Position numbers and translations under genes: made by a program. Below, piece after piece: positions 12,068-23,848 of a stretch of DNA of 64,000 nt. Below the pieces are notes generated by a model. The model saw nothing but the letters and a program-made list of their open reading frames with translations. It was not told where the DNA came from and did no database searches. Every line of letters starts with the position of its first letter. Position 1 is the stretch's first letter. Source of the stretch: Adenanthera pavonina (Eukaryota > Streptophyta > Magnoliopsida > Fabales > Fabaceae); NCBI GenBank assembly GCA_026686845.1, contig JAIVEN010000002.1:38705001-38769000 (forward strand), in the 5' to 3' direction.

Positions 12068-14259
12068 TCACTTCTTCTTTGGCTTGGTCTTCTTGCTGTA
12101 CGTCTTCCCAGATGGCTCAGCAACAGATTTTCCAGTTTGCTTCTTCTTCTCCCCCATTTTGGCATCATCAGGAAGGCCAACAAAATCAATCGGAGGAGGG
12201 ATCTAAGAAACTGGAATGGCTTGAAGTGGCACAGGAGCAAAAGGGATTTCTGGTTCAACTGGTGCAGGAGGCTCAGATCCAGGCTCAGGGCTTGGTTCTT
12301 CATCATCATCAGAGACCTCAAGCAACTCTTGCATTTCCTGCCTGGAAAGAGCCAATGAGCTCTCTATTCCTCTGAAAGTCCATAAGCAGCAAGAGAAGAA
12401 GGAGCTGGTTCATCAGGATGAAACATTTCTTCAAGCCTTTTCCTCTGAGCTTGCAGCAGAGCATTGTAAGCAATAGCTTCGAAATCAACAACAGGCACAA
12501 TGCTCCTTTCCTCATTTAGGGCAGTCTGCAGGAATGGTGAAGTAGAGATGGCTGCCACTAGCCTTTCAACTTGCTCAGACTCTTGAGTGGAAACAATTGA
12601 TTCCTAAGCATCTGCTGGAGTAGGCTCATGAGGGCTTGTTTCCTGAAGACCCTCTTCTTCTATGCCATAGTCCAAGGGTGGACCAGGACTTGGTGTCCTC
12701 ATTGCACTAGCAGGATTAGCACCATCATCATGCTCAGAAGAGGCTATCTCGAAGGGGCTTGGAGGCTCAGGGGTTGGAGACTGAACAGGCATAGAGAACC
12801 TTGGCTGAGGTGGAGCTGATGTGGCAGGAATTGCATTTCTAATATCTTCATATGCATTAGCAACCACTTTCTTGTTTGTGGCCAACTGGTGAATCTGATC
12901 TTGTAGATGAGCAAACTTGGCATTTTGCTCATCTTGGATACTGAGTATGAGTGTAGACAAGCTGTCATACAACTCAGTGATCTTGGTTGGCTTGGCACGA
13001 GAGGAGGGAGTAGAACGAATGTGAGTGGGCTTGGATGGAGATGGAACTGGCTAAGAAGGCTGAGGTACAGATCTTGCAGGGGCCTCAGAGGTGCCTTCTT
13101 GCTATAGGGAGGCATCTGTAACAAAGAATAGATCTTCAGTTCTTCCTGCTCCCTTTCCAACCCATCTTCCTTCATCCTTTTCAATTCCCATTCTTTGTAG
13201 TTCTTCCTCCTTGAAGATCTCAGTGGGCTTCCCCTTCCCCTTCTCAAGATGCTGAATTCTGGCATATTGCAGAATTCTGGAGATGATAGCTGCATAAGGG
13301 AGTGTAGAGTCTTTCCTCTGATCCCTTGCCTTGATCATGTGTTGGAGTATGATATGTCCCATGTTGATAAGCTTTCCACGCATGATTGCTGCCATGACAT
13401 GTGCCTCTGCCCTTGTTATCAGATTGAAGCTACCTCCTTTGTTGAATATGATCCTGGATACTATGTAGTGCAGGATTCTCACTTGAACACTGAGGTCCGT
13501 GGGCTTCAGTAAATTTATGGTTGGCCTATTTTCTCTTCTTCTGAACAAAGTGTTCAGGGTTGTGCTTTCCTTGTAGCTCAAAAAGGGGCCACCTTCTTCA
13601 TCAGCAGTATCTGCCTCATCCATGTATCCAAAGGCAGTGATGTCAATCTTGAGCCTATCTTGCCCTGGGATCTCCAATACCTCATTAAACGTCTCATGAG
13701 TGAGCCAGATGATCCTAGATCTCAGATTGACTTCCCACTTCTTCTTCTTGCTATTGTACTTTAGGGAGGCATACCAAGACTTTACTACCTCATCATCATA
13801 TTTCTCTAATATCTCCAACAAATTCTTATATCTCAACAACCATATCCCAGCATCAAAGTTGTTAGAGATTAAAAATTCTTCCAAGTTCACACAATGTGGC
13901 TTAATTACCTTTTTACTGGCAAACTTGGTCGAATATTCTTCCTGAATATGAGGAGTGCTCCATAAAGGCAGTGTAGTAAGTTGGTATTCTCCAGATTCAG
14001 TACTCAAAGAGGAAGTGGAAGCAATAGCAGTAGCATCAGTAGGAATAGGGACTGAAGGTTCTGCTTTCTTTGGTGAGGAAGGTCCAGCTTTCTTAGAATC
14101 AGCCTTGGGCGTAGATTTTTGACGTTTGGAGGGAGTTGCCTTGCTGGATTCGACTTTTCTCTTTGATTTTTCTCCTTCCTTCATGGCATATTGGGATTTT
14201 ACAGTCCTCTTTGGTCGTGCCTCTCCTTTCCCAGCTTCAGGATTCTTTACTCTTGCCAT
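12068..14259 (-). pseudogene. Envelope-like ORF of element A, broken
   Basis: The longest open part (13102-14259, 385 aa) starts MARVKNPEAG. Its first 80 or so residues are rich in Lys, Ser and Pro, then comes a globular part of about 250 residues with the motif SWYASLKYN and WEVNLRSRIIWL, resembling the domain called 'putative plant transposon protein' found in Sirevirus third ORFs. In-frame TAG codons at 13102, 13051, 12604 and 12364 break it. The C-terminal tail, with DDAKMGEKKK and a Lys-rich end at 12068, is in another frame, so a frameshift lies between about 12364 and 12200. No clear signal peptide or membrane span was seen. Role unknown; 'envelope-like' reflects position after pol, not shown function. 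Confidence 0.8.
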
Positions 14260-15243
14260 TTTCGCAGATGAATGATTCAGAATGAGGCCAAGATTGGGTT
14301 TATAAGGTAAGAAAATTAGTTTAAATGGTGGGAGATGAAGATTTTCGGTCAGAATTTAAGAGCATTGAAGAGAGGATTTGAACAGGCTCAGAGAGAATAG
14401 GAATGGGGTTGCGTCTGTTCTATGGAAAACCGTCGGTTTTAACGTGAGTAACCGCCTGCCAGACAAATTTTGAGGGGTCAAAATTTGAACTTCGGGCAGT
14501 TACAAGTTAAACCGTCCAGCAAAGCTTTCTGATAGAAAAATTTTCTTATGAAAGTTCGTCTGACAGTGGGTTGGATCAAGCAGCACAAGCATAACAGATG
14601 AACTTTGTTCCAACAAAGTTCAAATTTTGAAGAGTAAATAACAATCAAATCATCAATCAATAGACGAATTAAGCATGTGTAACTTCATCTTTCCAGAATT
14701 TAACATGATGTTCATGATTCAACAGACGAATTTTGAATTGGAAATTCGAATTTCTTCATTTTTGTAAAGATTCTCCAACATTCGTATGTTGAGAGATAAT
14801 AATTAGTATAATGATCAAGATGGACAAACATAACTTTGAAATTTTTCTTTGAAAATTTGAACTTCCAAGATCCAACAGACGAATTTCGAGGCATCACCGA
14901 GAATTGTTCCTATGTATAATAAGCCGAAGTTCGTCTGTTGGTCAACTAAATTCGAATGTTGGCCATGCTGACCATTTCAAAAACACAGTTTATCAAGGAA
15001 ATTCATCTAACACACAATTAAAGTACGAATTTCAACTTTTAAAAACTTACGGAATGGATCCAGAAACTCTGAATTTTCATCATTTTCTTCACTTTTTGAT
15101 TATTCCATTCTGGTGTGCTCCATTTTTCAAATTTATAGCCATTAAATCTCATGAGGAGCACCTGCAACTTGAATTAAACTCACTTCGATGCTTAAGTCAG
15201 AATTAATTTAAAAACTCTGAAAACAGGGTTACACAAGAATTAC
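14260..15243 (-). other. Spacer between pol and envelope-like ORF with LTR-type motifs
   Basis: About 980 bp without a credible ORF. It carries several copies of the motifs that fill U3 of the LTR: 'cagacgaa' or its complement near 14558, 14663, 14725, 14878 and 14931, and the perfect palindrome GAAATTCGAATTTC near 14741. The repeats are therefore not confined to the LTR. Confidence 0.65.
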
Positions 15244-18200
15244 TTATAGTTTATTGGGATTTACCATACCTAATTCTCTCCTGATTTTGCAATGTATATC
15301 TTCTGATAGAGGCTTTGTGAGGATATCAGCAACTTGATCTTCTGTGGGGATGTATTCCAATCTAATTTCTCTTTTCAGAATGTGATCCCTTATGAAGTGG
15401 TGCCTAACTTTAATATGTTTTGTCCTTGAATGCATGACAGGATTCTTCGTGATATTAATGGCACTTTGGTTGTCACACATGATTGGTATCTCTTTCATCT
15501 TAACCTCAAGATCTTCCAGCTGCTGTTTCATCCAGATGACTTGGGCACAACAGCTTCCAGCTGCAACATATTCAGCTTTTGCCGTGGATAGGCCACACTG
15601 TTTTGCTTCTTGCTGAACCATGAAACTAAGGATCCTCCAAGAAACTGACGTGTTCCACTTGTGCTTTTTCTGTCAGTTTTGGATCCTGAGAAGTCAGCAT
15701 TAGTGTATCCTTTGTGATCTTCTCCATTACCATTCGGATACCAAAGTCCCATATGTGAAGTTCCAATTAGATATCTGAAGATACATTTCACAGCAGTTGC
15801 ATGGGTCTCCTTTGGACATGATTGGAATCTTGCACACATACAGACACTAAACATAATGTCAGGTCTGCTGGCAGTTAGGTACAGTAGGGATCTAATCATT
15901 CTTCTGTACTGAGTTATGTCAAACAATTTCCCCTTCTCATCCATATCCAGTTTGGTTGCAGTAGCCATAGGTGTCCCCATTGGCTCGACATTTTCCATTC
16001 CAAACTTCTTCAGCAATTCCTTTAGATACTTGGATTGATTGAGGAAGATATCATCATTGCACTATCTGATTTGCAATCCAAGGAAGAAGTTGAGTTCACC
16101 TATCATAGACATTTCGAATTCCCCCTACATTAACTTAGAAAAATTCTTACAAAGAGACTCATTAGTAGCACCAAATATAATATCATCAACAGAGATTTGA
16201 ACAATAAGTAAATCTTTATTTTCTTTCTTAGTGAATAAAGTTGTATCTACTTTTCCTCTGTTAAATCCCTTTTCAGTTAGAAAATTACTCAATCTTTCAT
16301 ACCATGCTCTAGGGGCTTGCTTCAAACTGTAAAGAGCTTTCTTCAGTTTATACACATGGTTTGGTTTTGTAGAATCCTCAAAACCTGGAGGTTGATCTAC
16401 ATAAACCTCTTCCATGATATATCCATTTAGAAAAGCACTCTTCACATCCATTTGATATAGAAAAATATTTTTCATGCATGCATATGCTAAAAGAATTCTA
16501 ATTGCTTCTAATCTAGCTACTGGAGCAAAGGTTTCCTCAAAATCAATACCCTCTTCTTGATTATATCCTTTAGCAACCAGTCTAGCTTTGTTTCTGATGA
16601 TTGATCCTGATTCATCAAGCTTATTTCTAAAAACCCATTTGGTACCAATGACAGGACAATTTTTGGGTCTAGGCACTAAATCCCAGACTTGATTTCTTTC
16701 AAACTGATTTAATTCATCCTGCATGGCTAGAATCCAGTACTAATCAGTTAAGGCTTCCTCAGTACATTTAGGTTCAATTTGTGAGATGAAAGCACAATTA
16801 ATCATTTCATCCCTTAACTGTTTTCTGGTTCTAACTCTCTCTTGAACATTCCCTATCACTTGATTAACAGGATGATTCATTTGATATCTCCAAGCTCTAA
16901 GGAGTTCTTGAGATATTTCTTCATTATTTTCTTCTTTAAAATCTCTTTCCTGAATATCTTCCTCTATATTAATAGATTCAGATATTTTTGGAGGTTCAAT
17001 TATACCCTCATTAGATATATCTAACTTTTTAAAGTTTGAAACAAGATCATCCTCATCAGTAACATATTTAGAAACAGTTTCATTTTTGATAAATGCTACA
17101 TGCATAGATTCTTCTACCAATTTAGACTTTTTATTAAAAACTCTATATGCCTTACTTCTACTAGAATAGCCCGAAAATATACCTTCATCAGATTTGGCAT
17201 CAAACTTACTCAAATTCTCCTTTCCATTATTGTGAATAAAGTATTTGCACCCGAACGCATGGAGATGTGACAGATTTGGCTTTCTTCCCTTATACAGCTC
17301 ATAAGGAGTCTTCCCAAGGATTGGTCTGATGTAGGCTCTATTAATGATGCAGCTAGTTGTATTCACTGCATCAGCCCAAAATACTTGAGGAAGTTCCTTT
17401 CCATTCAGCATAGCTCTAGCCATCTCTCCAATTGTTCTGTTCTTTCTTTCTACTACTCCATTTTATTGTGGAGTTCTTGGAGCTGAGAAGTTGTGATCAA
17501 TTCCATGCTCATTGCAGTACTCTAAGAAGTATAAATTTTCAAACTCTCCTTCATGATCTGACCTGATAGACACAATGGAAATACCTTTCTCATTTTGCAC
17601 TTTCTTAGCTAAGGTTACAAATGCATCAAAGATATCACTTTTAGAGGAAAGAAATAATGTCCATGTAAATCTAGAGTAATCATCTACAATTACAAGCACA
17701 TACAGATTACCACCAATGTTTTTTACCCTAGATGGTCCAATTAAGTCCATATACAGTAGTTCAAGTGGTCTAGTTGTGGTGACTACGTTTTTGGATTTAA
17801 AAGAAGATTTAGTTTGTTTTCCTTTTAAGCATGCATCACATTCTTTGTCTTTTTCAAAACAGATTTTAGGTAGGCCAGTGACTAACTCATTTTTAACCAG
17901 TTTAGAAAGTTGATTCATGTTAACATGAGCTAATCTTCTATACCACAACCAACTATCATTATCCTGACTAATCAAACAAACAAAATCTAAGGGAGGAAGT
18001 TCATCAAGATCAATAGTATAGCAGTTACCATCCCTTTGAGCTTTGAGGATTATTTTGTGATCACTTTTTCTGATGACCAGCAAAACTTTAAGTCAAACAG
18101 CACCCAGTTTCCTCTATCACATGTCTGACTCACACTTAACAGATTGTGGTTGAGGTCAATCACAAACAACACCTCTTCAATGGATGTTTCAGGTTTTTTG

Positions 18201-18385
18201 CCCACAATGTTAATGCCGACTATTTTGCCATATTGATCACCTCCAAAGGTAACCTTTCCTCCTTTCTTGTCTCTAAGGGTGATGAACTTCTCCTTGTCAC
18301 TGGTCATGTGGCTTGAGCAGGCACTGTCCATATACCATTTGTTGCTCCTTTTAGCTTTGAGACAGACCTGCAAAACAAGGATCAT
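15244..18385 (-). pseudogene. pol of element A: protease, integrase, reverse transcriptase, RNase H
   Basis: Ty1/copia order. Protease: DSACSSHMT near 18310-18335. GAG-pre-integrase zinc region: WYRRLAHVN with CDACLKGKQ near 17820-17940. Integrase core: MDLIGP, SDHEGEF and VVERKNR give the three acidic residues. Reverse transcriptase: KWVFRNK, QMDVKSAFLNG, ALYSLKQAPRAWYERL, and a catalytic box reading SVDD instead of the usual YVDD (about 16180-16200). RNase H: YVAAGSCCAQ and the end DILTKPLSEDIHCKIR. Breaks: a frame change near 18075, TAA at 17463, TAG at 16740 and 16125, a further stop near 16062, and a 1 bp loss near 15593 that shifts the RNase H frame. Two of the stops fit C-to-T change of Gln codons. 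Not functional as a polyprotein. Confidence 0.93.
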
Positions 18386-20184
18386 ATTTTCCTTTTAGGT
18401 ACCCAAATTTGTTTGGGTCCTTTTCTGTCAGTAGTATTTTCCTTAGATACAGATGTACCCTTGGGAACCCATTTAACCTTCCTGTCAAGTCCATTTTTCT
18501 TTATAGCACAAGAGCTGGAAATATGTCCCTTTTTGTTACAGAAATGACAGGTGGTAAAGGGACTGCTGGATTGAGAAGCAGGAAGAAAATAATGCAGATA
18601 ATACTTTTGTTTTGCATGCCTTGGTTGATTATATGATTCAATGTGAGGTGACATATAATTTTTCTTTCTATCGCTCTTAGCATGCAAAAAATATCTCATG
18701 TATATATTCTGATTTTTCTTCCTAATCTTTTCTTTTACAACACAAGGATCATAGCCAAGTCCAGCTTTCTCTTGTGATATTCTTTGACTCCCCATTAAAA
18801 CAAATAACATATCTTTACCTCTAGTAAGCCTAGAGGTGCTTTTCACTAAATACTCATTGGTTTGCTTTAGATCAGTGCATGATTTACAGCAGACAGATTC
18901 AGCAATAAGTAGAGGAGCAATTTCAAAGAAGTTGCTTTGAGATTCTAGTTTATTAATCTTTTTCTTAGCTAGTTTCAGTTCTTTAGCAACCTTAACAAAC
19001 TCATCATCCAACTCATGAAATGCATCCAGTAATTCAGAATAGGAAGGTTCAGATTCACATACCTCTTCTTCTTGATCACTGCTACATGGAATTTCAGCTT
19101 CTTCAGAGGCAAGTACCATCAGACATATGTTGGCAATTTCATCTTCTTCATCTTCTTCCTCATCTGAGCAATTGCCCCATATTGATGAGATGTAGGCTTT
19201 CTTCTTCTTGCCTTTGTCAGCAACTTTCTTTTCTTTCTCTTGCTTCTTGAGGAATTGTGGACAATCCCATTTAATGTGTCCCTGCTTTTTGCACTCATAG
19301 CAAGTCACAGGCTCTTTTGCTTCTTTCTTGCTGTCTCCAGCTACTCCTTTCTTGAAGATTTTCTTGTTTCTCTTCTTGCTGTAGAATCTTCCGAATTTTC
19401 TGACCATCATAGCCAGAGTTTCTTCATCTAGCTCATCTCCATCGTCAGATTCTTCTTCCTTTTCTTCAGCAGCTTTGAGAACAAGACCTTTCTTCTTTCT
19501 GTCTTGTCCAGCTTCCTTGAGAGCTTTCATTTTTCCTTCATATTCCTCAAGGCTGCCGAATAGAGCTGTGACAGAGGCCATTGATTTTCCTTTGACTTCC
19601 TCTATTACCGTTACTTTGGGTTGCCATTCTAGAGGGAGAGCTCTGAGAATCTTCCTTACTTTCTCTGTTTGAGTGTACTTCTTTCCCAGGCTCTTTAGTT
19701 AATTCACAATGAGAGTGAATCTCTTTTGTAGCTCTTTTACAGTTTCTCCTTCAGCCATTCTGAAGCTTTCATATTCTCCAATGCAGGTATTTAGTTTATT
19801 TTCCCTGACTCTAGTTGTTCCTTCATGAGCAATCTGCAGGGTATCCCACATTTCCTTGGTAGTGCAGCATTGTGAGACTCTGTAGAATTCGCCTTGATTC
19901 AAGGAACTGACTAAACAATGTTTTTCCTTGAAGCTCAACAAGACTCTCCTTCTATCTTCCTCATTCCATTTAGCTTCTGGCTTTTCTTTGTACTTTCCAT
20001 CATCTTCGAAAGCCATTGGGACAAAGTCTCCCTTCTGAATGACTGACCAGATGTCCAGATCGATTGACTGGAGATAGATTTGCATTCTCATCTTCCAGTA
20101 ACCATAGTGCTCTCCACTGAAGCCAGGTGGTGGTCTATTTGTATTATTCCCTTCTAGTAATATGCTTTCTCCAAAACCAGCCAT
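18382..20184 (-). pseudogene. gag of element A, one premature stop
   Basis: Start taken at MAGFGESILLEGNN (20184). An upstream in-frame Met at 20238 overlaps the primer site and is unlikely. Residues with PPPGFSGEHYGYWKMRM are the copia gag N-terminal signature, followed by the UBN2-type gag domain (WDTLQIAHEGT). A TAA at 19699 interrupts the frame, which stays open again to 18382. The C-terminal part has an acidic stretch, a zinc knuckle CYECKKQGHIKWDC (about 19268-19310), a Glu/Ser-rich region with coiled-coil character, and a second knuckle CHFCNKKGHISSSC (about 18507-18550). Two knuckles and length are typical of Sireviruses. It encodes the virus-like-particle protein that packages element RNA. 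The next ORF (protease) starts in another frame, overlapping by a few bases. Confidence 0.93.
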
Positions 20185-20225
20185 TTTAATTCTCGGACTG
20201 TGAGATCCTTTGAATGGGAATCTAG

Positions 20226-20237
20226 GCTCTGATACCA
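20226..20237 (-). other. Primer binding site (initiator tRNA-Met), element A
   Basis: The minus strand reads TGGTATCAGAGC, complementary to the 3' end of plant initiator tRNA-Met. It sits 2 bp inside the 5' LTR end. It fixes the element's orientation. Confidence 0.95.
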
Positions 20238-20239
20238 CT

Positions 20240-21788
20240 TGTTAGTTAGGCTGACTTCCCAAGAGGGATGAATTGGGAAGATTAAAAATTTTCTGCACAA
20301 GGTGAAAACAATGAAGAAAGCAAGGTATGACAGAAACAGAGTATAAAGCAGTAAGATGAGAGAGTAGTGATAGAGAGAAGAAAAACTCTGATATTTATCC
20401 TGGTTCGGTCTCTCCTCTTGACCTACGTCCAGTCCCCAAGACACCACTTGAGATTTTCCACTATTCAATAAGAATTCAACGGGCTTCTTGCAAATGCCAC
20501 AGTACAACGTCATTGCTTACAAAGATGAAACTCTCTTGAATAGAGTGAATATGAAAGTTAAAGTACAAGTATTGAAGTAAGAGGGTAAAAGTCTTTGCGT
20601 AGGAGATTTGGCAGAATTTTAGTATATACAAAGTTTGATTCGTTACCCACAACTTCAATTGATGTTATATTTATAGATTTAGGTCCTAACTATTCGTTAG
20701 AGACAAAATCTATCTGTTGGGGACGTTATCCAACGGTTACTCTGAAAAACTATCTGTTAACCAACCGCATTTAATGCTTCTGACATACTGAAATTCGAAC
20801 TTCGGTTGGACAACAGACGAATTTCGAAGGAACTGAAGATTAAAGCTTCCAACATTGAAATACTGAAGTTCATCTGTTCATGAAGTGAAATTCGAATTTT
20901 GAAACTTAGAAAATGTTTCCATGTTGTGACATACGAATTTTTAAGAAGAAAGTTTTTCTGTTAAGTATGAATAGTATTTTCAATTTGCTACAGTGCCCTC
21001 TAAATTTGAATTTTGGAACCCCAAAATTTGTCTGTCCGTAGCATGCTAAGAAGCACAGTAGTTCATTTTCTTTCGAAATTCAAATTTTAAAAGAGTGAAG
21101 TTCATCTGTCAAAGAGACCTCTTTTCAGATTTACTTCAACATTTGAATTTGTAAACACTGTTCTTCATATGTCATCATATCATTTCAATAGACTCACAAC
21201 TTTAGCTTCTGAAATTCAAATTTCCATGTTCAAAGTTCGTCTGTTAGTGAACAATCTTTGAAACTCAATATAATCTTGATTTCAGATGAACTTTAACATT
21301 GTTTCAGATGAATTTCTTCAGTTTTCATAAGTTTCATTTTGTCTGAAATTCGAATGTTCAAAACTCAAAGTTCGTCTGTTGCTCAACAGCTTCTTTCAGA
21401 CACTTATGAAAATTCAAATTTTAGAAAATCAAAATTCATCTGTCAGAGAAGCATCTCTTCAGACTTATTCATTTTTTGCTCGAAATTCAAATTTCCAAAG
21501 CCAAAGTTCGAATTTCCAATATGACAGTTCAATGTAAACTTTTCAAACTTCATCTGTTGGTGGGTATTTTTCAAATATTTCATGATTTAACATAAAATCA
21601 AGTTTTTAAAACATCTTTTCATCAAATCAAAGTCTTTTACCCATATTTAAACATAACTAATGATCCTACAACAAATCTTGCACAGATTACTCAGAACTTC
21701 TTCACTGGAAACATTTTGAGCTCCCCTGATATCTTCATTCCAAGCTCTTGAATGTTGGTTTGAAATCATCAAAACTCTAGATTCAACA
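20240..21788 (-). repeat. 5' LTR of element A
   Basis: 1549 bp, TG...CA termini, co-linear with the 3' LTR except for a missing stretch of about 117 bp after 'cagtacaacgtca' (near 20512). Most of the differences from the 3' LTR are transitions. Drives the element: the TATA box is given separately. Confidence 0.95.
20668..20676 (-). promoter_or_regulatory. Probable TATA box of the element A promoter
   Basis: CTATAAATA on the minus strand in the 5' LTR, conserved in the sister LTRs. The motif-rich U3 lies upstream of it. Confidence 0.6.
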
Positions 21789-23848
21789 TACTTTATATTA
21801 CCAACTATCCAAATAGTGGTGGATTCACTCTGTAATGGTCAAAGTGACCCTTTACATTCTAATATTTTACCAAACAAAAGTTGTAAAATATTTACATGGC
21901 CATAATTCATCCTCATATCATGCCTTACTTTCATTAAGACCTAAATGAACATAAATGCTTGGAGAAACAGATTTAACATCATATTTACAAATTTACATAA
22001 AAGATCAAAGTTCATCCCCATTGCAAGCTATATCAACTCAAACACCAAGTTCTTTCTCCTTTCCTTTATCTTCTTTAGTGGTCTTGCCATAATTGCTCTC
22101 TAATCAGGGTTAATATGTGGAAGCGTGAGATTCAAAGAATCTCAGTAGCTAATACCGAAACATGCCATTATATTATCATATTGAGCATGAAGACATCAAG
22201 AAAACACATTTCATCACACTAGCATATTAAAGTCATTCAAATTCACAAAATCTTCTGCAGAGTTTCATTTAGAAAAATGGATATCCCAGGGTCTTAATAC
22301 CTCTCAATCAACTAAATAAATAAAATTAAACCATCACAAATCAACCTTATACTCATGTGACAAAGCATCAATCACATTCAAAGTAAACATGACAATACAT
22401 TGCAAATAAGGGAAATTAACTACTTTCGAGTGTTCTAAAGATTCCCACACTTGGTATACCACTTCTTTGGCCTTCCAATACTTCTTTGAACCTAGCCATA
22501 TCATCATTTAATCACTTTAGCCACTGGTTTCAAGAGGAACATTATACATTGCACATTAAACCCTAAATTTTCACTTAGCTTCCTTTGAGTTTTTCTTAAA
22601 ACCAACACTTGTACATAACTAATTTAGACCCAAGGAATCCATTTTTGAGGTCAAAAACATGGAATTCCAACTCTAAGTATGAACAATATCTAGCCAAAAT
22701 TGAGGGAAAAGAAGGAAAAATTGCTATGCTTCTTTATACTTCAAACTACCTACATAATCATGTTTTAAGTGAACATTCTAGCTTTTTCGCTTAGTTTGTC
22801 TGAAACCCTAAGATAAGGAGGAAGAAAAACTAATCCATGGATCATGCTTCAAATACTATCATCTACAAGCTTAAGGTGGTAGATCACTCACCAAAATTTG
22901 AGCTTTTCAATTTCCTCTTGAGTTTCCTCTTTTCCTTCTCTCTTTTCTCTCTTCTCTCCTTGCATTTTTTTCTCCTCTATTTGTTGCTGGTTGTCTTGTG
23001 CAGAAAGGTAAGGTAAATGAGTGATTAAGTGGCTTAATGATCATAGTTAATCATTTAACCTAACTTTAGTTACTTTTTGCCAAAAATTCAACAACTTCTT
23101 TAGCAAGTTTTTCCAAAAATTCTTGCTGCCCAAACTGCGCTATTTTCATGCCTAGGGAGAGAGTTACAAGTATTCAAAATTGCTCAATTTTTCCTGGTCC
23201 AGATATATCCTAAACTAGGTAATTTTTAACTGTACCGATAAAATCACTTTTTATAGTAATTTAGCCATTTTAGGCTACAGGACTATTCTAAATTTGTTTT
23301 TATATTTTATTAATTATCCTGTCCCAAGTGATATTTGTGTATGACTCATATACTATCTTGGTTACCTTTTTACTATCCATGGGACCCATAATTTACTTTA
23401 TCAATTTAAGGTTATTTTTGAATACTTAGCACTAATTATTTCTTTATGCTTAATCATTAACACTCAGTGCCATATACCGTTGGACTTTTCTTGTTGAGGG
23501 CTTTGTTCTGACAGTAATTTTACATATTTACAAAATTACCCCTGACCCAGGGTTAAATTATAATTTCTGAAACTTTCAGGTATCAGGTGTAATTTTCTCC
23601 AAGATCTTTTTAACTTCTTCTACATGTGATTTTTATTGCCTTGAGACATGGATGTCATTTTTATAATTCTTTAGGGTCAAAAATATAATTTTCTTATTTT
23701 TCCATCCAACCGAGGAAAATGTTTTATTTGCCATATTTCACGCAAAATGGTGTTTGTTCATTTTTGTGAATTTCTTATACATTTCATGTTATCGTTTATT
23801 TCTTACTTTTTAATTAATTAGTATCCAGTGAAATTTTGGGATATTACA

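Larger units (their letters stand above)
10069..21788 (-). mobile_element. Element A: structurally complete Sirevirus-like Ty1/copia retrotransposon
   Basis: 11.7 kb on the minus strand: 5' LTR, tRNA-iMet primer site, gag with two zinc knuckles, protease, integrase, reverse transcriptase, RNase H, a spacer, an envelope-like ORF, a polypurine tract and 3' LTR. It is flanked by a perfect 5 bp duplication TACTT (10064-10068 and 21789-21793). The order protease-integrase-RT-RNase H is diagnostic of Ty1/copia, and the extra ORF after pol marks the SIRE1/Sirevirus type. By eye the LTRs differ at about 4-5% of aligned sites, mostly transitions, and the 5' LTR lacks about 117 bp. All three ORFs carry stops or frameshifts, so the copy is not autonomous. 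It is inserted in T2. Confidence 0.95.
9618..23848 (+). mobile_element. T2: gene-less T-family element, split by element A
   Basis: Starts TGTAACACCTT and ends GGGATATTACA. The flanks are GCAGG (9613-9617) and GCAAG (23849-23853), a 4/5 target duplication. Element A sits inside, at 10069-21788. Without A and one copy of its duplication, T2 is about 2.5 kb, shorter than T1 because a few hundred bases of the left-middle part are missing. It keeps the family landmarks: the inverted repeat at 22127-22143, the pyrimidine tract near 22915-22975 and the 'cctggtccagatatatcc' block near 23193. No coding capacity of its own. Confidence 0.8.

Noticed and set aside
12744..13295. 183-codon minus-strand ORF overlapping the envelope-like region
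   Set aside because: It lies in a different frame from the envelope-like protein, whose frame is supported by open pieces on both sides; this one is a shadow.
20226..20237. tRNA-like sequences at 20226, 26865, 42900 and 49307 as tRNA genes
   Set aside because: Each is only 12-18 bases matching a tRNA 3' end and lies next to an LTR, as primer binding sites do. No cloverleaf is present.
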